Positions 55,506 to 63,299 of a stretch of DNA of 64,000 bases are shown here, in pieces. Below the pieces are notes generated by a model, which worked only from the letters and a program-made list of their open reading frames with translations, was not told the origin of the DNA and ran no database searches. How positions within the stretch are numbered: the stretch's first letter is position 1; the number at the start of each line of letters is the position of its first letter. Made by a program: the position numbers and the translations under genes. Source of the stretch: CAZTDD01 sp964612675 (lineage in GTDB: Bacteria > Hinthialibacterota > Hinthialibacteria > Hinthialibacterales > JAKPRU01); contig CAZTDD010000002.1 in NCBI GenBank assembly GCA_964612675.1, positions 62,001 through 126,000 of the forward strand. Reading direction: 5' to 3'.

Positions 55506-56660
55506 TCATTCCTGACCGTTCTTCGGAAGCCAAATCCTGAATGTTGTCCCTTCGTCTTCAGAACTCGTGAATGAGACACTCCCTCCTAAAAACTTCTCCC
55601 CAAGAAGTTTCATACTGTAGGTTCCGAGTCCTCTCCCAACCCCTTTTGTTGAAAACGAACGCTTGAAAAGTTGGAGTTGCGTACAGTACGGCATAAAGGT
55701 CGGATTATGGACCCAAAACTCGGCTTCCGTTACGGTCGATCGACAACCTATCGTGACTGTCATCCCCTCTTCGCAAGCTTCCAGTGCGTTCTTTACCATA
55801 TTCGCAATGATCCGTCTCAGCAGTGTTCGGTCGCTGATGAATTCAAACTCTTCCGCCTTGGGATCGATCTTGATTTCTCGTTTCTGGGAGACCTTGTGTT
55901 TCCGAAACAGATTGCTCCCCTCGCGTAACATTTTCAGGGAGGAAAGGAGATTCTTATTCGCAGAGAGGTCGTTGCTCTCCGCCGCACTCAGGATTTTGTG
56001 TGAATTGATTTCATCGACAACGGTGTTTGCCAGACGATAGACATCCTCTTTGTAACCCTTGCCTGCAGCCGGGTCATCGATTTCTTGGAGGAGTTCTGCG
56101 TACCCTAGAAGCGCCCCTGCTGTATTTAGCACGTCGTGAAAAAAGGTCCGTTCCAACGCTTTTCTGCGTTTTTCGTGACTGATATCGGAGACCGTAAACA
56201 AGGTGTATCTATCGTTATGATGGAAAAACGGCGAAGTGCAAACACGGAGATCCATCGGTTCGCCGGTATCTCTCTGGATTATACGGCATTCCTGGATCTC
56301 TCTGTGCCCGTGCAAGCTCGACAAAATTGCAGTAACCGCCCCGCATGTTCCGCAGAATTCCGTCGTCCCACAGCCGGTGTGACTGTCTTCGGCGTGCACG
56401 CACCGCAAGGCCTCGCCCGGTCGAAAGCCGCAAATCGAGTCTCGTTCAGCAATTCCAAGAAAATCCAGGAGACATTTGTTCGTGAAGACGATTTGGCGTG
56501 CCTTGTTGAGTACCAACACGACCTCCGGAATTCCGTCGAGCATTTCGCATAGAAGCGGATCCTGGGCAAACGTCTGGGCCTGGCGAAGGATCTCTTCTTT
56601 GGGAACTCGCTCGGATGGCGCAAACTCTGTGGGGTCTTCTTGTATGACGGGTGGGATCAT
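55506..56660 (-). CDS. Soluble PAS histidine kinase with a cysteine cluster in the PAS domain
   Basis: 384 residues, no membrane segment. The PAS domain (about 38-160) contains RPGEALRC...GCGTTEFCGTCGA, placing Cys87, Cys97, Cys103 and Cys106 in a C-x9-C-x5-C-x2-C pattern, with Cys77 nearby; a metal or Fe-S ligand set is plausible. The dimerisation helix has FFHDVLNTAGALLGYAELL with phospho-acceptor His175, and the ATPase domain has NMVKNALEA and KGVGRGLGTYSMKLLGEKFLGG. It is likely a cytoplasmic redox or metal sensor. No response regulator is next to it. Confidence 0.9.
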   Translation of the reverse strand: MIPPVIQEDPTEFAPSERVPKEEILRQAQTFAQDPLLCEMLDGIPEVVLVLNKARQIVFTNKCLLDFLGIAERDSICGFRPGEALRCVHAEDSHTGCGTTEFCGTCGAVTAILSSLHGHREIQECRIIQRDTGEPMDLRVCTSPFFHHNDRYTLFTVSDISHEKRRKALERTFFHDVLNTAGALLGYAELLQEIDDPAAGKGYKEDVYRLANTVVDEINSHKILSAAESNDLSANKNLLSSLKMLREGSNLFRKHKVSQKREIKIDPKAEEFEFISDRTLLRRIIANMVKNALEACEEGMTVTIGCRSTVTEAEFWVHNPTFMPYCTQLQLFKRSFSTKGVGRGLGTYSMKLLGEKFLGGSVSFTSSEDEGTTFRIWLPKNGQE

Positions 56661-56943
56661 TGTTTTAATCTTCTGTAGACTTTCAAAACAACCCGGGTTG
56701 CTGCCGGAAGGTGTCCGAATACGAACTGAATCTTAACCATCCATTCTACGTTATCGGCTGATCTCAGTGAAGCTTCAACGGAACGGCGACGGTCCCGATC
56801 ATTGCCCTGTTCGGTCCAGTTCGTCCCTTTCCCGGGCATCCAGTGGATCCATAATCGACTATAGTGCGCGTCGGAATCATGCTATTCTCAATATCGATCG
56901 GACGTGGATAAAACCCGAATGAGGGCGACGAGGAGATACCGAA

Positions 56944-57852
56944 ATGGACAAGCGAATATCGATTTCACGGCGCACTTTTGCGAAAGTGGCGGCAACAGCC
57001 GCTGTCGGCTACGCGGCGGTAGGGGGAACGCAAGGCTTTGCAGCCGCGAAGAAACGCAATATCAAGAAATCGTTGAAGATGGGGATGATTCAAGAGGGAA
57101 AGACATTCGAGGAGAAACTCAACGTTGCGAAAAAGGCGGGGTTTGAATGTGTCGAACCCGGTACGCTGTTCAATGTCGAGCAGGTGGCCGAACTCAAAGA
57201 GGCCTCGGAGAAGACGGGCGTTGCTGTGGACGGTGTGGTATGCAGCAAACACTGGTCGCATCCCCTCTCCGATCCCGATCCCCAAAAGGTTGATGTATGC
57301 GTCGACGCCATGAGAGTCAGTATGGAGAATGCAAAGGCTCTGGGCGGAGATATGGTTCTCTTGGTTCCCGCTGTCGTGAGCCCGCAGGTTATGTACAAAG
57401 ATGCGTATACCCGGTCTCTCTCCGTGATCAAGTCGGATATCGTACCTATGGCGGAAGAGATGGATATCGTAGTCGGCCTTGAGAACGTCTGGAACAAGTT
57501 CCTTTTGAGTCCGGTGGAGTTTCGGCGGTACATCGACGAAATTGGAAGCCGGTATGTTCGGGCGTGGTTTGACGTCGGGAACGTCGTCGCTTTCGGATAT
57601 CCGGCAGGGTGGATTCGAACGCTCGACGAGTACATTGCCCGCGTCGATGTCAAGGATTTCAAGGGAGGACCGATGGTAGGTGGAGAATTTGTTCCACTGC
57701 GCCATGGTTCTGTGCCTTGGGAAGAAGTGATGAAGGCTTTCGATGAGATCGGCTATGAGGGCGTTTTCGCCGCCGAGGTGCAAGGCGGGAAACTCGATTA
57801 CCTCAAGGAAATGGTCTCGGAACCGATGGACTGGATGATCGACGAGGCCTGA
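56944..57852 (+). CDS. Tat-exported sugar-isomerase-like TIM barrel
   Basis: 302 residues with GAGGAG 8 bases before the ATG. The leader SRRTFAKVAATAAVGYAAVGG is a twin-arginine signal, so a family normally found in the cytoplasm is exported here. The barrel is of xylose-isomerase/hexulose-phosphate-isomerase type: metal-site regions VGLENVWNKF, RAWFDVGNVV, RVDVKDFKGG and FAAEVQGG are visible. Because phosphorylated sugars are not expected outside the cytoplasm, free or keto-sugars are the likelier substrate. Export alongside the Gfo/Idh/MocA and DUF1080 proteins would fit a periplasmic sugar pathway. It is convergent with the VWA gene, 3 bases away. Confidence 0.92.
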   Translation: MDKRISISRRTFAKVAATAAVGYAAVGGTQGFAAAKKRNIKKSLKMGMIQEGKTFEEKLNVAKKAGFECVEPGTLFNVEQVAELKEASEKTGVAVDGVVCSKHWSHPLSDPDPQKVDVCVDAMRVSMENAKALGGDMVLLVPAVVSPQVMYKDAYTRSLSVIKSDIVPMAEEMDIVVGLENVWNKFLLSPVEFRRYIDEIGSRYVRAWFDVGNVVAFGYPAGWIRTLDEYIARVDVKDFKGGPMVGGEFVPLRHGSVPWEEVMKAFDEIGYEGVFAAEVQGGKLDYLKEMVSEPMDWMIDEA

Positions 57853-57855
57853 TCA

Positions 57856-58704
57856 CTATCGCTCCTGGTGGGATCGAACCGCTTCGAGCACGGCACCTGC
57901 TCGTAACCGATCGACATGATGGTATGTCGCTCCGAGCGCGTCGGCAATTCTCTGCATCTTGTCTTTCGCGGAGAGCGTCGGTGTTGTATCGATTGCGATG
58001 GACTCGATCCCGTCATTTCGAATGGATTCTGCAAGCATGCAGACTTCCTCCATGTAGGGACGGCCTTCGACCAGCGGGACATTCGCGTCACCGTCTGAAA
58101 TGACGACCAGTAGAGGGTCGATATCGGGATCTTTCCTTCGTTCGGTCTGAATCACTTTCCAAGCCTGCAACAACCCGTCCGCAAAAGGGGTCTCGCCGCC
58201 CGTGGGGAGGCGGCGCAGGCGATCTCGGGCGAGGAAGACACTCGTTGTCGGCCGGAGAAGAACCTTCGCATTCTCACCCTCGAAGACAATCAACGCTACA
58301 CGGTTACGATTCTGATAGGCTGTGGTCAGCAGGGCGAGCACCGCTCCCTTTGCAGCCGACATCCGCGCCTCTGTGCTCATCGAGTCGGAGACATCAACGA
58401 CGAATACGATCAATGTCGTCGGAGATTCTCTTCGAAGTTTCTTCCGCAAGTCCTCAGGTTGAACCGAAAGAACAGCATTCTCGAACCGTCCGCCGCGGGT
58501 CGTCCGGCTTGCGGCGGCGCGCAAGGTGGCGTCCACAGCGATGTCGAAGTCGGTGTCGTCTTGTCGGACCGGTGCGGCGCGGAAATAATGACCTCTTTTG
58601 GAGTCTGTTTTCGAGCGGGTTCTGCGACTTGCAGACGCGAAACGGGCCTTGAAATCGGTCATGTCGAGGTCTGCTGTGCAGACTGACTCATCCGCGTCGA
58701 ACAT
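57856..58704 (-). CDS. chlD: VWA part of chelatase subunit D, probably made by -1 frameshift from the upstream gene
   Basis: 282 residues counted from the ATG at 58704, which has only a weak ribosome site. Residues 1-95 are the charged linker (FKARFASASRRTRSKTDSKRGHYFRAAP) found just before the VWA domain in Mg/Co-chelatase D proteins. The VWA fold follows with the MIDAS motif DVSDS at 104-108, TGGETP and SDGDANVP. The frame is open upstream through an A9 run inside the ATPase gene, and a -1 slip there would fuse both parts. It may be produced only as part of the fusion. It would partner a large chelatase subunit (ChlH/CobN), which is not in the window. Confidence 0.88.
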   Translation of the reverse strand: MFDADESVCTADLDMTDFKARFASASRRTRSKTDSKRGHYFRAAPVRQDDTDFDIAVDATLRAAASRTTRGGRFENAVLSVQPEDLRKKLRRESPTTLIVFVVDVSDSMSTEARMSAAKGAVLALLTTAYQNRNRVALIVFEGENAKVLLRPTTSVFLARDRLRRLPTGGETPFADGLLQAWKVIQTERRKDPDIDPLLVVISDGDANVPLVEGRPYMEEVCMLAESIRNDGIESIAIDTTPTLSAKDKMQRIADALGATYHHVDRLRAGAVLEAVRSHQER

Positions 58705-59873
58705 TCGGTCTTCAAGTTTTTTTTTAGGAAGGAGAACAAGATACTGCCGAATGCGCCCGAACCGGGGACTTGCATTCCTTCAGCCATATGCGCCTCTTCA
58801 AGCGTACCCGCGATGTCCGCTGACGGAGTGGGTGTCGGGCTTTCGTCAAAAGCCCGCTTGAGTACGTCGTCGATTTTCTCAACCGAGGTCTCGGGAGTGC
58901 TGAGCGCCGTTCTCTGCATCCGATGGGGTAGAACGAAGCGTGCGGCCTCGACGATTTCTGTTTTCCCGATCGTCTCTTTTTGCATCAATGCGGCTAAGGC
59001 ACGGGCGGCTTTGATGATTGTAATTTCCGCACGGTGTCCTTGAACGTCCGCCTCGACCGCCAGCCGCGCGGCCCGATGGATCATCGAATCGGGAATCTGC
59101 ACCGCCTCGACTTTCTCCCGGGCGGCCGCGACTTGTCGGCCTATTCTTTCTTCGAGCTCGAGCCAGTCTTGGATGAATGCGTCGGGATTTTTGTCGAAAG
59201 CCAAACGCCGCTCGACTATCGTCTCGCGGTCTCCTTCAGCGTCCAGACTTTTCGCAGTGACGCACAATCCGAATCGATCGAGAAACTGCGGCCGCAACTC
59301 CCCCTCTTCGGGATTCATCGTACCCACCAGCATGAACCGGGCGGGGTGACTGTAGGAAATACCCTCGCGCTCAACGACATTCACGCCCGACGCGGCTACG
59401 TCGAGAAGCAAATCGACAAGGTGATCCTCCAAGAGATTGACTTCGTCCACATACAGAACGCCTCGGTTCGCCGCTGCCAATAGTCCCGGCTCGAATCGCC
59501 TTTCACCCGTGCGCAGGGCGTGTTCGACATGAAGCGTTCCAACGAGACGGTCTTCCGTTGCGCCGAGCGGCAATTCCACCATCGGCATCGGGGAGTTGGT
59601 ATGGGGCAAGCGACCGATTTCGAGAAATCGCTCGCGGCATTCGCCATGCATTCGGTCGGGCGTGTCCGGAGGGCAATTGTAGGGACATCCCTCCACAGTT
59701 TCGATGGCGGGAAGCAGATTCGCCAGCGCGCGGACCGCAGTTGATTTCGCGGTTCCTTTGTGCCCGCGAATCAGTACGCCGCCAACGCCGGGATCCACCG
59801 CGTTCAATAATAACGCGGTTCTCATGGCTTCCTGGCCGACGATTGCCGAGAACGGAAAAGAAATTTGTTTCAT
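58659..59873 (-). CDS. chlD: Chelatase AAA+ ATPase (I-type product of a chlD-like gene)
   Basis: 404 residues. The AAA+ module shows Walker A GHKGTAKSTAVRAL, Walker B GVLYVDEVNLL, the ARFMLVGTMNPEEGELRPQFLDRFGL sensor block, and a helical lid through RAARLAVEADVQGHRAEITIIKAARALA. A Pro-rich linker (SPTPTPSADIAG) follows. At residues 384-386 the minus strand carries nine A residues, then the zero frame reads 18 more residues and stops at 58659. A -1 shift on the A run continues into the VWA frame and gives a 672-residue D-type subunit. The zero-frame product thus looks like a ChlI-sized subunit. It is known that some bacteria make both subunits from one chlD gene this way. Confidence 0.92.
   Translation of the reverse strand: MKQISFPFSAIVGQEAMRTALLLNAVDPGVGGVLIRGHKGTAKSTAVRALANLLPAIETVEGCPYNCPPDTPDRMHGECRERFLEIGRLPHTNSPMPMVELPLGATEDRLVGTLHVEHALRTGERRFEPGLLAAANRGVLYVDEVNLLEDHLVDLLLDVAASGVNVVEREGISYSHPARFMLVGTMNPEEGELRPQFLDRFGLCVTAKSLDAEGDRETIVERRLAFDKNPDAFIQDWLELEERIGRQVAAAREKVEAVQIPDSMIHRAARLAVEADVQGHRAEITIIKAARALAALMQKETIGKTEIVEAARFVLPHRMQRTALSTPETSVEKIDDVLKRAFDESPTPTPSADIAGTLEEAHMAEGMQVPGSGAFGSILFSFLKKNLKTECSTRMSQSAQQTST
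58669..58725 (-). promoter_or_regulatory. Candidate programmed -1 ribosomal frameshift site
   Basis: The A9 run (T9 at 58717-58725 on the plus strand) places a slippery A AAA AAA heptamer in the ATPase reading frame. Slipping back one base enters the VWA frame. A hairpin with a perfect 6-bp stem GTCTGC/GCAGAC and 3-base loop lies at 58669-58683. Its 33-base distance is longer than usual for a stimulator. No ribosome-binding-like stimulator is seen upstream of the run. Confidence 0.65.
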
Positions 59874-59984
59874 CGCTTAGTTGATGTGAACCCCAATACC
59901 ATTCAATCTACTTTGACGCTACCCAGAGCCCGAATTCATGTCAAGTTCGCTGTTGTGGAAGACAGAAAACAAGCCGGTATCCGC

Positions 59985-62900
59985 TCATTGATGTGCTTGC
60001 GCAATATCCAGTTGAGCTTCACGGATCGCACTCTCCCTTACCTGGGATCGCTTTTCAAAAGCTATTTTGAAGTGCTCTGCGGATTTTTCGGTGTCTCTCT
60101 TTTCCTTCCATGTCAACGACAATAAATAATGTCCGATTGCCTCAGGTGTACCCCGGTAGCGAAATTCCCCGGAGGTCAATTTCTCGGCACGTGTGTGCAG
60201 ACTCTCCAACAGTTCCTGATATCGATCCGTATGACCGAGAGCTTTTTCGGCAAGGGCCTGATAATAGGTTCCTAAATGCGGTTTCGTGTATTTCTCCTCA
60301 ACGATCTTCTCAAGATATTCCTTCGCACGATCCGGCTCATCCATAGCAATGTATACTTTGGCCAAATTCCAGTAGACATGCGCCCGGAAATCCGGTGTAC
60401 GAGGCGCGACCTCCAGATTTTTGGGATACGTGCAGGCTTCCTTATAGTGATGCAGAGCTTTCTGAAATTCATGTTTTTCGTACGCTGAATCGCCCAGTTT
60501 CTGGTTGACTTCCACCCACGCATGATGGATGCCGTATCTGCCCTCCCAACTGTGGAAATGACGGTTTTTCAGAATCTCATACACTGTCTCCAAGTCTTCC
60601 TGCGATCCAAGAGCCAGATGTAAATCGATCAATCGCGATACAAGATCGTCGCTCCTCTGGACCGCTTCCGAGTGACGTTGGAGCACAGCCAAACGTTCCT
60701 CGGTGGGAACCCGGAGCTGCGAGGCGACCTGATCGAACTCGAGAAGCGCTAAAGAATCGTCTGGGTTGATGTCGAGTACTTTTTTGTAGGCCTCGTACGC
60801 CGTTTCCGGGTCGTTTTCGAGATGCCGTTCCGCGTAGCCGATGTTTCGCCACGCGTGGAACAGTGACTCATCATGTTTCACCGCTTCTTTCCAATGCGCA
60901 AAACCGTCCTCCCGTTGCCCTCGGGCGTACAGCAAGTTCCCAAGGAATAGATGCGCGTGCGCATCATCCGGGAATTCTCGAATGGCTTGTTCGAGTGCCG
61001 CTTTGCCTTCCAGACGATGGGGATTTGTGTAATCGACAGGCCCTTTTCTCGCTCTTGTAAAGTAATCCCGAGCGGTGTCTTTGTTTCCCTGTAAATGTTG
61101 AAAATAACCCCGGAAATAATTCACCATCGGATGAATGTCGCTGTCCTCTTTTCCCTTAGCGTGAAATTCAAGCGCAGCGTCCGCGTCTTCATACAGCCCC
61201 GCGTCTGCGTACGCTACTGCCAGTTCCAGGTAATTCTGGACGGCCCCGCGCATAATTCCTTCCCACGTTGACTTCCATTCCGCCGTTTCTTCTCCTATCT
61301 GCTCTAATACGACATATTTTTCATACCCGCCCATAAAATGCATCGGATCGAGAGCAAGCGCTTTCTGGGCGAAGTGGAGAGCCTTTTTGTGCTCCTCAAG
61401 CCGACGATGAGCGGCAGCCTGAAGGGCGGGAATATCGGCAAGTTTGCCGTTCTGTGTTTCGGCCTCTGCAAGCTTCTCAAGAGCCCTTTTGAAATCGGAG
61501 CGTCGAAGATCGATACGGGCAAGAGCGAGATAGGCTGACGAGAAATAATCGTAGGTATACGTCGCTCGGTAAAACTCTTCGTACGCCTGATCGAAATCCA
61601 GTAAACCCGAATAGGCGATACCTTTCCCAAAGTAGATGCGGGAATTGTCCGGGTCTCGATCCAGGGCGGTATTCAAATGTTCCAGCGCTTCGTTCCATTT
61701 CCCCTGATCCAGATAGAAAAACCCCATTTCAATATTTGCACGGCTGTCTTTCGGATCTTTTTCCAGTGCTTCCCGGTAATAGTTCAAGGCCTGACGGGTG
61801 CGCTTGAATTTGTCCAGCCATTCTCCGGAATGGACAAGCTCGTCCTGATTCATTTTCTTCGGATCGCCCGGATCGCGATGTCCCTCAGGCATCGGGAACT
61901 CCTGAGGCGGTTTCTGCTGGAAGGAAATGGAGGGTTCTTCGGGCGATTCATAGACCTCAAGACGAAGGTCATAAATCGTTGTGTCATCGCCTACGTCGAT
62001 TTCTGCTGCATATGGAGTGTCGGGAGAGGTGGTCACCGTCTCTCTCAATAGTGTTTTGTCTGTCTTCGTGTTCTTGACAATGACTGTTATGTTCGGCGCT
62101 GTTCCAGTTGAGTAAACGCCTGCGAAGACCGATTGGTCTTCTAATTCCAGGTTCACAGCGAAATCCTTGTTCGCCTTTTTAACGCCGCCTATATCTCGTA
62201 CCGGAAACCAGTAATCATGAATTGTCTTCACCTCGTTCGGCCACATCCAATGGTAGTCGGGTTGATTGTCGCTCCACGCGCCCGCCTGGGGCTCGAAATA
62301 CGGCCCTCCGCCCTCGGTCAGAATATCCTCCCAAATTCTACCCGAGGGGCCGGACCCCCATGTCCATAGTTTCTTCCCAGGCATGACGTGATGGTTCGCA
62401 ACATGGATCATTCCGCCCTCGGCGCGATGGTCATATGTTCCAAACCAATCGTTCGGGTTATCGTACGCAAAATAGCTGCTCGCGTTCGGAGAATTCTTCC
62501 ACCACGTAAGATCGACCCCGTCATGGATCGGCCAATTCCAAAAGCGGTGTTTCCCGTGACCCGTTACAATATCGCCGGGATACTGTGCCTGAGACCACTC
62601 ATTTGCATGCGTTGCAGAGGTGGCCCAGAACTGGAAGGGATGCTTGCCATTTGTTGAATTGACAAAAATATAATCACAGCGCACATAACTCTTTCCGGGA
62701 AAAACCGTCATGCCGATCAGCCATCGCATGCGATAAATCGGTTCCGTTTCTCCGACCCAGACTGTCGCACTTCCGTCGTCATTTTCGACGATGCGATGAT
62801 CGACCGGCATGAACCCGGATGGCCTGTGCCCGTCCGGAAAATTCCATTCGATACCGCCGGAAATCCATGCACCGGTCATGCCCACAAGCCCCGGTTTGAT

Positions 62901-63242
62901 TGTCCGCTGCCAATAAAGCCATACATAATCGTTTGTCTTATCGACCGCACCGTGAAGCCGTCCTCCGATCTCGGGAAGGATTAATAGTTGAATGTACTCA
63001 TTCTCCAAGAAAACACCGTTATAGGTCTTATTCACTTTATTATTTGTGAGGATATCCTGCAGGGTATAAGGATAAATATCCCGACCGGTGTCCGGAAAAA
63101 TCGAATGGACCTGTGGCGGACCAATCTCCCATGTCGGAATAACGATGTCCTTCTCATAGGCGCGGACTTTAGCGCCTTGTACCACGCCCGGGATCGAAAT
63201 GCAGGAGGCCAAGAATAAACTCAGAAAGACTTTTGTGGACAT
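59985..63242 (-). CDS. Secreted DUF5107 protein with long TPR region
   Basis: 1085 residues with a signal peptide (LFLASCISIPGVVQG) and GGAGA before the ATG. Residues 25-430 form a DUF5107-type beta-rich domain: GVFLENEYIQLLILPEIGGRLHGAVDKTN, TGAWISGGIEWNFPDGHRPS, ATSATHANEWSQAQYPGDIVTGHGKHRFWNWPI, PQAGAWSDNQPDYHWMWP. It resembles mutarotase-like sugar-binding folds. From about 465 to the end there are a dozen or more TPR helices, including NIEMGFFYLDQGKWNEALEHLNTAL. The protein probably binds a carbohydrate and presents it to partner proteins through the TPR region. Enzymatic activity is uncertain. It is the neighbour upstream of the chelatase gene. Confidence 0.88.
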   Translation of the reverse strand: MSTKVFLSLFLASCISIPGVVQGAKVRAYEKDIVIPTWEIGPPQVHSIFPDTGRDIYPYTLQDILTNNKVNKTYNGVFLENEYIQLLILPEIGGRLHGAVDKTNDYVWLYWQRTIKPGLVGMTGAWISGGIEWNFPDGHRPSGFMPVDHRIVENDDGSATVWVGETEPIYRMRWLIGMTVFPGKSYVRCDYIFVNSTNGKHPFQFWATSATHANEWSQAQYPGDIVTGHGKHRFWNWPIHDGVDLTWWKNSPNASSYFAYDNPNDWFGTYDHRAEGGMIHVANHHVMPGKKLWTWGSGPSGRIWEDILTEGGGPYFEPQAGAWSDNQPDYHWMWPNEVKTIHDYWFPVRDIGGVKKANKDFAVNLELEDQSVFAGVYSTGTAPNITVIVKNTKTDKTLLRETVTTSPDTPYAAEIDVGDDTTIYDLRLEVYESPEEPSISFQQKPPQEFPMPEGHRDPGDPKKMNQDELVHSGEWLDKFKRTRQALNYYREALEKDPKDSRANIEMGFFYLDQGKWNEALEHLNTALDRDPDNSRIYFGKGIAYSGLLDFDQAYEEFYRATYTYDYFSSAYLALARIDLRRSDFKRALEKLAEAETQNGKLADIPALQAAAHRRLEEHKKALHFAQKALALDPMHFMGGYEKYVVLEQIGEETAEWKSTWEGIMRGAVQNYLELAVAYADAGLYEDADAALEFHAKGKEDSDIHPMVNYFRGYFQHLQGNKDTARDYFTRARKGPVDYTNPHRLEGKAALEQAIREFPDDAHAHLFLGNLLYARGQREDGFAHWKEAVKHDESLFHAWRNIGYAERHLENDPETAYEAYKKVLDINPDDSLALLEFDQVASQLRVPTEERLAVLQRHSEAVQRSDDLVSRLIDLHLALGSQEDLETVYEILKNRHFHSWEGRYGIHHAWVEVNQKLGDSAYEKHEFQKALHHYKEACTYPKNLEVAPRTPDFRAHVYWNLAKVYIAMDEPDRAKEYLEKIVEEKYTKPHLGTYYQALAEKALGHTDRYQELLESLHTRAEKLTSGEFRYRGTPEAIGHYLLSLTWKEKRDTEKSAEHFKIAFEKRSQVRESAIREAQLDIAQAHQ

Positions 63243-63299
63243 AATCTCTCCTTCTTTGCGGTGTTTCCGCCGGAAAGGCTATTTGCCGTGTTCTTCCTA

